Shown here: piece by piece, positions 35,697 to 43,729 of the stretch
Layout: the number at the start of each line of letters is the position of its first letter
How positions within the stretch are numbered: position 1 is the first letter of the stretch
Assembly (NCBI RefSeq): GCF_900101395.1
Contig: NZ_FMZO01000001.1
Coordinates: 395,997 to 459,996 of the forward strand
Source of the DNA: Niabella drilacis
GTDB taxonomy: Bacteria; Bacteroidota; Bacteroidia; Chitinophagales; Chitinophagaceae
Direction: 5' to 3'
Length of the DNA: 64,000 nucleotides
Position numbers and translations under genes: made by a program
The notes under the pieces: generated by a model
Databases searched by the model: none
The model's input: the letters and a program-made list of their open reading frames with translations, nothing else
What the model was told of the DNA's origin: nothing

Positions 35697-36611
35697 ATGC
35701 GGAATGTTATTCTCGCGGGGATGCTTTTGGGATTTACAGCGTTAAATGCCCAGCAAACGGAAGCCCCTTTGTTTGATTCTGTGGGTATCGTTGCAAAAGA
35801 TGCAGCGCTGGTAAAAGTGAGTGCTCAGTTCTCCTTTACGGAGGGGCCGGTGGCTGACAAATCGGGGGCTGTTTACTTTACAGACCAACCCAATAATAAG
35901 ATATGGCGCTTTAACCCGGACGGAACATTGACCGAATTTATGGCGGCTTCAGGTCGTGCTAACGGGCTCGATATAGACGCCCGCGGAAATATTGTTGCCT
36001 GCGCAGATGAGCACAATGAGATCTGGTCCATCGCCCCGTCAGGTGCCGTAACCGTTCTCCTAACAGATGTTGGAGGTAAAAAGCTTAACGGGCCCAATGA
36101 CCTCTGGATGGATAAAAAGGGCGGGATTTATTTTACAGATCCGTATTACCAGCGGAACTATTGGACGCGCACGACCCAGGAGATCAGCGGACAAAAGGTA
36201 TACTACCTTCCACGGGGCGCCCGCCAGCCCATAGTGGTTACTGATGAGCTGGCAAAGCCCAACGGGATTGTAGGCTCGGGAAACGGCCGGCTCCTGTATG
36301 TAGCCGATATAAAAGACAACAAAACCTATCGCTTCTTCATTAATAAGGATGGCTCGCTGTCCGGGAAAACCCTGTTTGTGCCCCGTGGGGCAGATGGTAT
36401 TACACTGGATGAAAGAGGAAATCTTTATCTCAGCGGAAACGGGATCACGGTGTTTGATCCGAAGGGCAGGGAGATCGCGCATATTCCTGTTCCTGAAAAA
36501 TGGACAGCCAATGTTTGCTTTGGCGGAAAGAACCGGGACCTGCTTTTTATGACTGCCGGAACCAGTATTTACACCCTGCAGATGCGGGTAAAAGGAGTAA
36601 AGAAGTTTTAA
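35697..36611 (+). CDS. SMP-30/gluconolactonase-like secreted protein
   Basis: I use the ATG at 35697 since it starts a signal peptide ('MRNVILAGMLLGFTALNAQQ'); the upstream frame adds 16 unlikely residues. The 304-residue protein is a six-bladed propeller of the SMP-30/gluconolaconase/LRE type: 'FTEGPVADKSGAVYFTDQPN', 'GRANGLDIDARGNIVACADE', 'KLNGPNDLWMDKKGGIYFTD' (Asn/Asp metal ligands) and 'LAKPNGIVGSGNGRLLYVAD'. It is likely a periplasmic lactonase that opens sugar lactones. Confidence 0.9.
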   Translation: MRNVILAGMLLGFTALNAQQTEAPLFDSVGIVAKDAALVKVSAQFSFTEGPVADKSGAVYFTDQPNNKIWRFNPDGTLTEFMAASGRANGLDIDARGNIVACADEHNEIWSIAPSGAVTVLLTDVGGKKLNGPNDLWMDKKGGIYFTDPYYQRNYWTRTTQEISGQKVYYLPRGARQPIVVTDELAKPNGIVGSGNGRLLYVADIKDNKTYRFFINKDGSLSGKTLFVPRGADGITLDERGNLYLSGNGITVFDPKGREIAHIPVPEKWTANVCFGGKNRDLLFMTAGTSIYTLQMRVKGVKKF

Positions 36612-36738
36612 CCGCCGGGCAGCTGCGAAGATAGGGCTGTAGATCAGACCCGGTACGCCATATAGCCGGATGAGCATCCCGGTTGGCAGGTTCTTTCAGC
36701 GGGTTCCCTTTTTTAACTATTCCCGGGGTTTAAACTAC

Positions 36739-37110
36739 TCACTTTTTCCGCACGATCAGCAGCCAGTTATTGGCCAGTGGCAGGTATCCGTAATCATAAC
36801 AAAATATATACGTCTGTGCTTTTTTTGTGCGATACTGGTGGGTCATATAATTGAACTGGAACCCGAGCGCCAGCAACTTATTGCGATGGACGGTTGCGGT
36901 CCGTTCTGTCGGTTTAACCCGGTCCTGAAGGATTTTCCGGTTTCTCCGGAGTGCGGTATTGACATCCCGGATCAGTTTCTCAGGCCCGCTTTTCATCGAA
37001 TTGTTGTAATGATTCCTGCAAAAATCATCACAAAATTTTTTATCCGCCCTGCCTTTTACCGGCTTTTGGCAAGAAAGACACAGTTTCTCTGGAGCATTGG
37101 TGTTTGGCAT
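36739..37110 (-). CDS. Small zinc-ribbon-like protein, unknown function
   Basis: 123 residues. Near the N-terminus two Cys pairs are set as 'CLSCQKPVKGRADKKFCDDFC' split: CLSC at residues 11-14 and CDDFC at 27-31, with 'RNHYNN' after, a treble-clef/FCS-like zinc-binding motif as in DUF2116-type proteins. The rest is basic and helical, then 'LALGFQFNYMTHQYRTKKAQ' and a hydrophobic end. It may bind nucleic acid. It is divergent from ssb, with a cluster of palindromic ATAAACG sites between them. Confidence 0.75.
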   Translation of the reverse strand: MPNTNAPEKLCLSCQKPVKGRADKKFCDDFCRNHYNNSMKSGPEKLIRDVNTALRRNRKILQDRVKPTERTATVHRNKLLALGFQFNYMTHQYRTKKAQTYIFCYDYGYLPLANNWLLIVRKK

Positions 37111-37151
37111 ATCTCATTGTTTTCTAAATACAATATACAAAATTATTCTAA

Positions 37152-37210
37152 TATAAGTGTTTATAAACGCTTATAAACGTTTATTTACGTAAGTAAACGT
37201 TTATAAACCG
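37152..37210. promoter_or_regulatory. Palindromic GTTTATAAAC repeat cluster between the zinc-ribbon gene and ssb
   Basis: Within 60 bp, GTTTATAAAC appears at both ends and TATAAACGTTTA / AAACGTTTATTTACGTAAGT-type half-sites fill the middle, giving a near-palindrome centred on TACGTA. Nested direct and inverted repeats of (T)AAACG look like a multi-site operator. Confidence 0.6.
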
Positions 37211-37316
37211 GGTATCGGTTATAAAAGAGTGCAACTTTGGACTGTTGATCCGATAGCGCTGTTGGCTCAACGGTAAATAACAATGATCATCGCCGCAAGG
37301 CCCAAAAACCAAGAGT

Positions 37317-37670
37317 ATGTACACAATGAAAAACAAAGTCCAACTGATCGGTCATTTAGGAAATGCACCCGAAGTAAAAGCGACTACAAGCGGAAAAAAA
37401 ATGGCCCGCTTTAGCGTAGCCACCAATGAGAGTTACAAAAACACAAAGGGGGAAAAGGTTACCGAAACCCAATGGCACACCCTGGTCGCCTGGGGAAAGC
37501 TGGCAGATGTTGCCGGAAAGTACCTGGAAAAGGGCCGGGAGGTAGTGGTGGAAGGCAAGCTGGTCAACCGCCAGTACGAGGATAAAAATGGCCAGAAAAA
37601 GTACGTTACAGAAATCCAGGTGCAGGAACTGCTCATGCTCTCCGGTGGGCACCGGAGTGTTATAGAATAA
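37317..37670 (+). CDS. ssb: Single-stranded DNA-binding protein (short form)
   Basis: 117 residues with the bacterial OB fold: 'MKNKVQLIGHLGNAPEVKAT', 'MARFSVATNESYKNTKGEKV', 'TQWHTLVAWGKLADVAGKYL', 'KGREVVVEGKLVNRQYEDKN'. The acidic C-terminal tail typical of full-length SSB (DDDIPF) is missing; the protein stops right after the OB fold ('LMLSGGHRSVIE'). It therefore resembles the accessory SSB copies found on mobile DNA or used in competence. An internal Met at 37326 is an alternative start. Confidence 0.92.
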   Translation: MYTMKNKVQLIGHLGNAPEVKATTSGKKMARFSVATNESYKNTKGEKVTETQWHTLVAWGKLADVAGKYLEKGREVVVEGKLVNRQYEDKNGQKKYVTEIQVQELLMLSGGHRSVIE

Positions 37671-37776
37671 CCTTCACCGGAAAAACGCCGTTGCTAATCA
37701 TCAGGGTTGCCCTCTTTACCGGCAGCCCTTTTTGGGATCTGTACGGGTGCCGCGGGCGCCGCTTTTGTAGAGGCTG

Positions 37777-38020
37777 CGGGCAAACGCATCTGATTTCGGA
37801 ATGGGGCAGCTCCGGGGGAGTAGCTTGTTGAGAGCAAATGTGTCGTTTTGATCAGCCGGACTCCGGAGGAGCCCCTTGTTTGTTTGGCCCGGGAAATTTT
37901 ACGCGGCTCCCACAGGGGCCGGGATTCCCTTTTTAACACCCTGCTATAAACACGGTGTGCTTAGGGCCTGAAAATTATTCCCGGGTCTCTCTTTTCCGTT
38001 CATTTGAACGTGTTTGCCCT
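37777..38020. mobile_element. Dispersed intergenic repeat (copy R3)
   Basis: A 244-bp unit from CGGGCAAACGCATCTGATTT to CATTTGAACGTGTTTGCCCT, sharing with copy R1 the ends, the line GTTTGTTTGGCCC, AAATTTTACGCGGCTCC, the hairpin (here GGCTCCCACAGGGGCC) and CCCTGCTATAAACACG. It carries about 50 extra bases (TGTCGTTTTGATCAGCCGGA region) absent from R1 but present in R4. It fills the 448-bp gap between ssb and the META lipoprotein gene. Confidence 0.65.
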
Positions 38021-38118
38021 GATAGAGCCCGTTGCTTAGCCTGTTCCCGGATTGATTTATCTTTGAATTGCCTGATGGACTCATTCTTCACATTTAAACC
38101 AACGATCATGAAAAAAAA

Positions 38119-38904
38119 ATGTTCTGCGCTGCACTGTTCGGTATGATCATTTTCGGAGCCTGCAAAACGTACAAGCAATCCCGGTCTGTGAGTGAAACCA
38201 CTACTCCCGCTAACACCGGCAGTATTACTGGCAAAAAATGGAAGCTGATCGAACTGGCAGGAAAGCCTGTATCTGATAAGGTCAATGATAAAGAGCCGTT
38301 CGTACTGTTGCAGGAAAGTGATCATCGGTTTTCTGCATCGGGCGGTTGCAATGGCCTGGGCGGAAGCTTTGAATTAAAGGGTAACGGCCGGATCAGCTTT
38401 AGGCCAGGCCCGTCCACGATGATGGCCTGTGAAAATATGGAAATTGAGCAGGGGTTGAGGAAAGCGCTTGAATCGGCAGATAGCTACACCCTTAAAGGAA
38501 ATGAACTTTCACTCAACAAAGCAAGGATGGCTCCCCTGGCACACTTTCGCTTTGTTGCGGCGGGGGATACCATATTGAACGGTACCTGGGAACTGGATTA
38601 TATTTCCGGACCGGGGATCGCTTTTGAAGGGCTGTACAGGGGGAAACGCCCTACGATCACGTTCAACCTGCCACAAACGGCCGCCGCCGGAAACAGCAGC
38701 TGCAATAATTACCGGGTCGCGTTTATGATGGATGGCAATTCTATCCGGTTTAAAGATCCTGCAAGCACCAAGATGGCTTGTGAAGGTACCGGGGAAGCTA
38801 CGTTCTTTAATACATTGAAAACCGTGACGAAATACGATGTTGTCGGCAACACGTTGCACCTGATCATGGGTGATATAGCGGTTATGCGGTTTCAGCGCAA
38901 ATGA
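38119..38904 (+). CDS. META-domain lipoprotein with possible start-region frameshift
   Basis: Two META domains are visible: 'ITGKKWKLIELAGKPVSDKV' with 'FSASGGCNGLGGSFEL', and 'LNGTWELDYISGPGIAFEGL' with 'SSCNNYRVAFMMDGNSIRFK'. META-domain proteins are envelope-associated and relate to the heat-shock lipoprotein HslJ. The start is odd: an ATG at 38108 is followed by nine A's and then ATGTTCTGC. With ten A's the frame would be MKKKMFCAALFGMIIFGAC, a perfect lipoprotein signal; with nine it is broken and translation must begin at 38119, lacking the charged start. This may be a phase-variable tract, a mutation or a sequencing error. Confidence 0.85.
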   Translation: MFCAALFGMIIFGACKTYKQSRSVSETTTPANTGSITGKKWKLIELAGKPVSDKVNDKEPFVLLQESDHRFSASGGCNGLGGSFELKGNGRISFRPGPSTMMACENMEIEQGLRKALESADSYTLKGNELSLNKARMAPLAHFRFVAAGDTILNGTWELDYISGPGIAFEGLYRGKRPTITFNLPQTAAAGNSSCNNYRVAFMMDGNSIRFKDPASTKMACEGTGEATFFNTLKTVTKYDVVGNTLHLIMGDIAVMRFQRK

Positions 38905-39072
38905 GTTTTGTTGATCTCCTGAACCCCGGGAACAGGGGAGATGAATGTGAAAGATCTGCCTCCTCCAGAAAAGTATATAGGAGCGCGGAGCGATTTATAA
39001 ATACGCCATTGAAATTTTTCGTGATCTGTGGGCATTTTTTTATCTTAGATAAAACGAATCAATAGGCAAATC

Positions 39073-39909
39073 ATGGACAACACAGCAATGGATACCAATA
39101 ATAATTCTTTTGGATTTGACATTACCGAAGTGCACAACCTGGTAAAAAACGGCAGAAAGATAGAGGCTGTTAAAAAAGTACATGATGCCACGGGTTGGGG
39201 ATTAAAAGCGTCAAAAGATTACGTAGATAAGATCGGTGAAGGAATTAGCCTTGCCGGTTCCGGAGCTGTTTTTTATGAATCAGAACAAAAGAAAAAAGGC
39301 GATATTGATCTGGAGACCATAAAGGAATTGCTGGGCAGCGGCCGTAAGCTGGAAGCGATAAAGGCCCTTTGTGACCGCTTCGGGTTGCGGTTAAAGGCGG
39401 CGCATGATTTTGTGGAACAGCTGGCGCAGGGAATGATTGCCGGCGGGTTGAACAAAGAAAGCCCGCCGCAGGCAGCAGCCGGGCAAGGCAACCCCCTGTT
39501 TAAAGCGACCTATGATAAAACAACAGTTAACGGAAAAGAAGTGAAGCCCGGTGACCCGGAATGGGAGCAGGTGACCGGATTCTTCAATAGGCTTCATGAT
39601 AAGGATATCGATAGTGGTGATGCTCTTACAAAGATGCTGGACGCCTTTTTTCCCGAAGGCTTCAATAAGGGAACTATCAAACACACCACCGGTAGCTACT
39701 CTGTAGCGGGGAATAATCCGGCCAAGCAAGCGGTAAAGTCCCACGTGGAGCCGGCACCGGGAGCAGCAGCGGCTGAGCAGAAGCATCCGAAAAAGGATGA
39801 GTTCGCCTATGATAAGGGTGCTAAGGGCGGTTCCAATATCGGCCTGTATTTTGTGATCGCATTGATCATTGCGGGGATCGCCATTTATCTGTTCAAGACG
39901 GTTCGCTGA
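39073..39909 (+). CDS. Membrane protein with two ribosomal L7/L12 C-terminal-like repeats
   Basis: 278 residues. Two similar units near the N-terminus each follow the L7/L12 C-domain pattern: 'GRKIEAVKKVHDATGWGLKA' + 'SKDYVDKIGEG' (about residues 27-58) and 'GRKLEAIKALCDRFGLRLKA' + 'AHDFVEQLAQG' (about 88-120). A low-complexity linker follows, and the end is a single membrane helix ('IGLYFVIALIIAGIAIYLF', about 256-274) with a short basic tail, so it is tail-anchored in topology. L7/L12 C-domain repeats in non-ribosomal proteins have no settled function. It stands alone. Confidence 0.75.
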   Translation: MDNTAMDTNNNSFGFDITEVHNLVKNGRKIEAVKKVHDATGWGLKASKDYVDKIGEGISLAGSGAVFYESEQKKKGDIDLETIKELLGSGRKLEAIKALCDRFGLRLKAAHDFVEQLAQGMIAGGLNKESPPQAAAGQGNPLFKATYDKTTVNGKEVKPGDPEWEQVTGFFNRLHDKDIDSGDALTKMLDAFFPEGFNKGTIKHTTGSYSVAGNNPAKQAVKSHVEPAPGAAAAEQKHPKKDEFAYDKGAKGGSNIGLYFVIALIIAGIAIYLFKTVR

Positions 39910-39930
39910 CGCCGATATGAAACGAAAAAT

Positions 39931-39952
39931 GCGCCAATCCGAAAATTGGCGC
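39931..39952. terminator. Terminator-like hairpin after the L7/L12-like gene
   Basis: GCGCCAAT / ATTGGCGC with a 6-nt loop about 20 nt past the stop. A T-run is lacking on the plus strand, though an A-run precedes the stem (minus-strand T's), so it may serve the convergent hsp20 gene. Confidence 0.5.
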
Positions 39953-40012
39953 TGGATATAAGTGATGATAAAGCCCGGGCTTCATATGAAGTTCCTTGCT
40001 ACCGCATAAGCG

Positions 40013-40471
40013 CTATGCTATTGTTATCTCCTGGCCGGGTTTATTCGTCTCCGGATTTTTTTGGAGCGTGATTTTTAATACACCGTCTGTATAGGAGGCA
40101 CTGATATCATTGGTCAGTACCTTATTACTTAACTGGAAGGACCGTTCAAAAGAATCCGGCTGATATTCCTGGTAAATAAATGGCCCGGGCGCTCCCTGTT
40201 CGGGGACTGTATACCCGATGGTCAGCATTTCTTCCTTTACAGAAATCTTGAAGTGTTCTTTTTGAAGCCCTGCCGCATAGAGCGAAATGACAAATGCGGA
40301 TGCGGTCTCTTCAATATTGGCGGGCCTGGAGTCTCCCATGAACTGGTGCAGCCTATGCATCCAGGGATGCCCTCCGCCAAATTTTTTTCCAAAGAAACAT
40401 CCTTGTTGTTTGAAACGGGGAGCTGAAAAACCGGGTTGCGCGTGCCCGCCTATGGATTGATTTGTAAACAT
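40013..40471 (-). CDS. Hsp20/alpha-crystallin small heat-shock protein
   Basis: 152 residues. After a Gly/Phe/His-rich N-terminus, the alpha-crystallin domain runs from about residue 50: 'RPANIEETASAFVISLYAAG', 'LQKEHFKISVKEEMLTIGY', 'PDSFERSFQLSNKVLTNDIS' and 'ASYTDGVLKITLQKNPE' (GVLxI hallmark). It should bind unfolding proteins without ATP. It is 28 bp downstream of a small membrane protein gene on the same strand. Confidence 0.92.
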   Translation of the reverse strand: MFTNQSIGGHAQPGFSAPRFKQQGCFFGKKFGGGHPWMHRLHQFMGDSRPANIEETASAFVISLYAAGLQKEHFKISVKEEMLTIGYTVPEQGAPGPFIYQEYQPDSFERSFQLSNKVLTNDISASYTDGVLKITLQKNPETNKPGQEITIA

Positions 40472-40499
40472 GATTTTTATTTTTTGTGATTAAGAAAAA

Positions 40500-40796
40500 T
40501 TAATTAATAGGGATTATAGCCGGAATGCCCTGGGATGATGCCTGCATAACCGGGTTGATCGTACTGTTGTGGCTCAGACCGCTGAAATGCTGATGTGGAC
40601 CATGTTCCAGCTGATACCCGGTCATCCATTTTTTGCGCACCCCCGAAAGGATCTTTGCTGCAACGGCTATTATAACCCCTGTTACTATTGCCAGCAGGAG
40701 CAGCTTGAACAAGAGAAAGAGTACCAGCGACGCCAGTCCGACTAACAACGTAAGCCCAGCCAGACGGGGAAGAAAGAAGAAGAATTTGTGTTTCAT
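40500..40796 (-). CDS. Small membrane protein upstream of hsp20
   Basis: 98 residues. A long hydrophobic stretch ('LPRLAGLTLLVGLASLVLFL' through 'LLAIVTGVIIAVAAKIL', residues 9-49) forms one or two membrane helices, followed by a basic and His/Ser-rich tail. No named family is recognised. The gene order with hsp20 suggests a stress-linked pair; the 200 bp upstream hold no other gene. Confidence 0.65.
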   Translation of the reverse strand: MKHKFFFFLPRLAGLTLLVGLASLVLFLLFKLLLLAIVTGVIIAVAAKILSGVRKKWMTGYQLEHGPHQHFSGLSHNSTINPVMQASSQGIPAIIPIN

Positions 40797-41160
40797 TTTT
40801 TTTCAGTTTTATAATTTAAAAAACGGTTGTTTCTATTGAAGACGGCGATGGATTGTTTTTACTTTAGAAAACGAAAAAATATTTTCCCGGACATTCTTAT
40901 TGATAGCTGTAGTATTGTTTTAAGATGACTTACTTCCGGGAGCAGTGGAAGGGGCAAGGTGGCGTCTGCAAAGCAGTAGCAGACAGCGGATGAAAAATGA
41001 TATCATAATTGCGCTGAATAGTAGCAGGGGAAATATGTTTTGCAATAGATCTTTGATAAAATGATTGAGCCATATGTTTCAATATGATTTTCCCGGTAGC
41101 AGAACGGAGGCTTTAGGCCGTCCTGGTAATCGTAATAATCCTCAATACCGGTATAACGGG
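40797..41160. other. Gene-free intergenic stretch
   Basis: Divergent control region between the hsp20 pair and the sialidase-like gene. The frame of the latter is open back to an ATG at 41065 ('MSHMFQYDF'), but that extension lacks the signal-peptide pattern, so I treat it as leader. Confidence 0.5.
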
Positions 41161-42357
41161 GTGCCGCACGGAGCAGCGACCCGGCTGCTGCCGGTGTTGG
41201 CCGCACTGCTGCTATCCTCTATCGTCTGCGGGCAACAAAGCAGTGTAGCCGGAGTACGGAAGATCAGGGATATTGTTATTTATGAAGATAGCCTGTTTTT
41301 TTCGTCGTTCCCATCGGTCGTAAAAAAGAAAGACGGAACATTGTTCCTGGCATTCAGGCGGGCCCCGGAGCGCAGGGTATTGGGTGAGGCGTATACGAAC
41401 CATGTAGATCCCAATAGTTATCTCGTTGCCCTTACTTCAAAGAACGGCGTTTCCTGGAGCAGGGAGCCCGCGCTTATTTATGCCAATCCTCTTGGCGGAT
41501 CGCAGGACCCCTGCTTGCTGCAGCTGGCAGATGGTACGTTGCTGTGCGCCAGTTATGGATGGGCGTTCTTAAAAGAAGAGGCCAAGATGAAATTAAAAAA
41601 ACCGGTCTTTAACGCCGCCAGTGCAACATTTCTTGGCGGGTATGTGCTGCGCTCTGCGGATGGCGGAAAAAGCTGGCAGGCACCTGTTTATCCTCCGCCG
41701 GTTCCGGACGAGCTGAATTACAGCCCTTATGGGAACAGGATCCCTGCCTACAACAGGGGGGCAATGTATGAAGGGAAAGGCGGCCGGATCTTTTGGGTAG
41801 TGACGGCCTCGGATCGGCTGCCCAATAATAAGAAGACCTCAAATTATCTGTATATATCAGACGACAAGGGCCGCTCGTGGCGGTTACAGGGCGTTGTTGC
41901 AAAAGATGAAAGCATTTCCTTTAATGAGACCTCGGTATATGAAACGCCGCGGGGAGAGATCGTAGCCTTTTTGCGCACGGCCGGGCTGGACGACGAGGCT
42001 TGCATTGCCCGGTCATCCGATGGCGGGAAAACATTCCGATGGGAAAAAATGGGGTTTAAAGGCCATCCCTTTCATGCCCTGAGGCTTCCCGACAACCGGG
42101 TATTGATTACCTATGGTTACCGGCACAAACCTTATGGCGTAAGGGCGCGGATACTGAATGCCGATTGTTCTGATTACAAAACGGCACCGGAGATCGTTTT
42201 GAGAACGGACGGTGGCAGTACGGACCTGGGATATCCGTGGTCCGTGCAGCTCGATAAAAAACGAGTCCTGGTCGTATACTACTATAATACCCAGAACGGG
42301 CCGCGTCATATTGCAGGCAGTATTATGGAGATCGTCCCTCAAAGGAAAACGCCCTGA
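41161..42357 (+). CDS. Sialidase/BNR-superfamily secreted protein
   Basis: I favour the GTG at 41161, which starts a signal peptide ('VPHGAATRLLPVLAALLLSS', then IVCGQQ); an ATG at 41065 would put 32 extra residues ahead. The 398-residue protein is a six-bladed propeller with Asp-box-like turns 'SADGGKSWQAPV', 'SDDKGRSWRLQG' and 'SSDGGKTFRWE' and an early Arg in 'LFLAFRRAPE'. It resembles exo-sialidase-like (BNR) enzymes but substrates in the superfamily are diverse. Export is expected. Confidence 0.82.
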   Translation: MPHGAATRLLPVLAALLLSSIVCGQQSSVAGVRKIRDIVIYEDSLFFSSFPSVVKKKDGTLFLAFRRAPERRVLGEAYTNHVDPNSYLVALTSKNGVSWSREPALIYANPLGGSQDPCLLQLADGTLLCASYGWAFLKEEAKMKLKKPVFNAASATFLGGYVLRSADGGKSWQAPVYPPPVPDELNYSPYGNRIPAYNRGAMYEGKGGRIFWVVTASDRLPNNKKTSNYLYISDDKGRSWRLQGVVAKDESISFNETSVYETPRGEIVAFLRTAGLDDEACIARSSDGGKTFRWEKMGFKGHPFHALRLPDNRVLITYGYRHKPYGVRARILNADCSDYKTAPEIVLRTDGGSTDLGYPWSVQLDKKRVLVVYYYNTQNGPRHIAGSIMEIVPQRKTP

Positions 42358-42365
42358 TCGCCGGC

Positions 42366-42400
42366 CGCTCTTTGCTGCCGGGCACAAGAGGCAAAGAGCG
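42366..42400 (+). terminator. Terminator-like hairpin after the sialidase-like gene
   Basis: CGCTCTTTGC / GCAAAGAGCG with a 15-nt loop, 9 nt past the stop. Confidence 0.6.
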
Positions 42401-42526
42401 CCGTTAATAATTTTGATCGATCTTTGTATCCATGAAATCAGTCTGAAATGGAGGCAATAGAACAACGGATCAGTGTTTTAACCATCGCGGTAAGAAATGG
42501 AGAGATGAAGAAAAGCTTAAAAGTTT

Positions 42527-42557
42527 TTTGCCGGAACCAAAAAAACACCTATCTTTG
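42527..42557 (+). promoter_or_regulatory. Bacteroidota-type promoter of tRNA-Arg
   Basis: TTTG (42527-42530), exactly 19 bp, then TATCTTTG (42550-42557): a textbook match to TTTG-N19-TAnnTTTG. The tRNA begins 14 bp after the -7 box. Confidence 0.85.
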
Positions 42558-42571
42558 CCCTCCCGTAAAAT

Positions 42572-42645
42572 GGCTGCGTAGCTCAATTGAATAGAGCATC
42601 TGACTACGGATCAGAAGGTTTCAGGTTTGAATCCTGACGCGGTCA
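42572..42645 (+). tRNA. tRNA-Arg (anticodon ACG)
   Basis: 74-nt cloverleaf: acceptor GGCTGCG / CGCGGTC (two G-U pairs), D-arm GCTC...GAGC, anticodon stem TCTGA / TCAGA around loop CTACGGA (anticodon ACG), T-arm TCAGG / CCTGA with TTTGAAT. CCA is not encoded. It marks the left border of an AT-rich accessory region. Confidence 0.95.
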
Positions 42646-42657
42646 CTTAAAGATCAG

Positions 42658-42685
42658 GCACTTACAGCAATGTAGGTGCTTTTTT
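42658..42685 (+). terminator. Terminator of tRNA-Arg
   Basis: GCACTTACA / TGTAGGTGC (one G-T pair), loop GCAA, followed by T6. Confidence 0.85.
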
Positions 42686-42780
42686 GTTTGTAGATTATAG
42701 CACATTTATAACACATCTTCAAAATAAGGGCCATTTCCTGCTCATGTATGCGCGTTGTGACTCCGATAAAATCTTCAAGG

Positions 42781-42963
42781 CTACGATAGCACCCGGTCAA
42801 TGTTTCGGTTGTAAATGGCTTCGGAAATGTCGTATTGTTTAAGGGCTTCCTGGAAGTCCACGCCGCGGGCTACGGCGCCGTAAACGCCCATAACCTTTAT
42901 ATCAAGGCCGTTGATTTCGCCGCCGATAAACTCTTCGTGCATGTCTGTGGTTAATTCTTCCAT
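42781..42963 (-). CDS. Small protein of unknown function (60 aa)
   Basis: 60 residues, acidic at the N-terminus ('MEELTTDMHEEFIGGEING'), then 'LDIKVMGVYGAVARGVDFQE' and 'ALKQYDISEAIYNRNIDRVL'. I do not recognise the family. Composition is like the host chromosome, unlike the AT-rich cassettes next door. A TAATTTTG box on the minus strand (42969-42976) lies just ahead of the ATG. It could be an antitoxin-sized regulator but no toxin is adjacent. Reality of the gene is moderately supported. Confidence 0.5.
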   Translation of the reverse strand: MEELTTDMHEEFIGGEINGLDIKVMGVYGAVARGVDFQEALKQYDISEAIYNRNIDRVLS

Positions 42964-43084
42964 TTTTGCAAAATTACATTATTCCCCTCTTTTGGTGCTT
43001 TCCGGGGTCCGCGCGTATGTGCGTAATGACTGAGGAAAAACCTTTAGTTTATGCGTTTAGATATTTTTGAACCTCAACATTTCT

Positions 43085-43192
43085 CAACAGGCAGATTTTT
43101 TCAAGGTAGATAAACTGTTATTGTGGAAGCCGAAAGTTTCAACTTAGACGAAATCCCGCCATTTTGCAAAACCCTTGTTATTATATGCAGGC
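43085..43192 (-). repeat. Truncated attC-like site A (end of cassette 7)
   Basis: Only the opening arm is clear: on the minus strand GCCTGCATATAATAACAAGG followed by GTTTTGCAAAATGGCGGG. Its TAAC-containing start is complementary to the first bases of cassette 7 (TTATATGCAAGC near 43733). The second arm cannot be found, so the array appears to be cut off here. Confidence 0.45.
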
Positions 43193-43201
43193 AGTTTTTT
43201 G

Positions 43202-43729
43202 TTACTTAACTTTTTCGAATTCAAAAGGAATTTCCATTTCATCATTAGAAATTTTGGCTTTCATTTTGTCTCCTTCAATCCAATATCTAATTTTTTTTGG
43301 AAAGTCAATAGAATCATTACTGCAAGTGAATTCATTGTTTTTTAGTTCAGTCATTTCAAATGTTGTTGCTTGTTTTTCGTTTGGCATTTTAACAAACAAA
43401 GTCCATTTTCCATTAGTTTGGATTATGTCCATTTTCTCTTGGCTTATTGTGTCGCCTTTTTGCATTGAAAACCCAATTCCAGAATATTCATTTGGACTGA
43501 TTTTCTCCCAATTTTCAAAAGTTTCTTTCCCGGCTTCTTCATTCCGTCTTTTCCAATTACCAGTTAGCCAATCCAAATTTTCAGTTATTTCTGTTTTGAT
43601 TTTTGTGTTAGATTCAGTTTCTGAATTTTCGTCTTGATTAGTTTTAGTGTTTTGATTACAGGATAAAACTAAAATTGAAGTCAGTAAAATAAATGTTCCT
43701 TTCATACGGGTTTTGTTTTTTGCTTGCAT
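43202..43729 (-). CDS. Cassette 7: lipoprotein (DUF6265-like), unknown function
   Basis: 175 residues; an internal Met (residue 9, 'MKGTFILLTSILVLSC') starts a lipoprotein signal with Cys24, so the first 8 residues may be untranslated. The mature part has a Glu/Asn/Thr-rich linker, then 'LDWLTGNWKRRNEEAGKETF', 'YSGIGFSMQKGD' and 'WTLFVKMPNEKQATTFEMTE'. The 'WLTGNW' opening is like DUF6265 lipoproteins. Very AT-rich coding compared with the flanking chromosome. Followed by a truncated attC-like site. Confidence 0.7.
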   Translation of the reverse strand: MQAKNKTRMKGTFILLTSILVLSCNQNTKTNQDENSETESNTKIKTEITENLDWLTGNWKRRNEEAGKETFENWEKISPNEYSGIGFSMQKGDTISQEKMDIIQTNGKWTLFVKMPNEKQATTFEMTELKNNEFTCSNDSIDFPKKIRYWIEGDKMKAKISNDEMEIPFEFEKVK

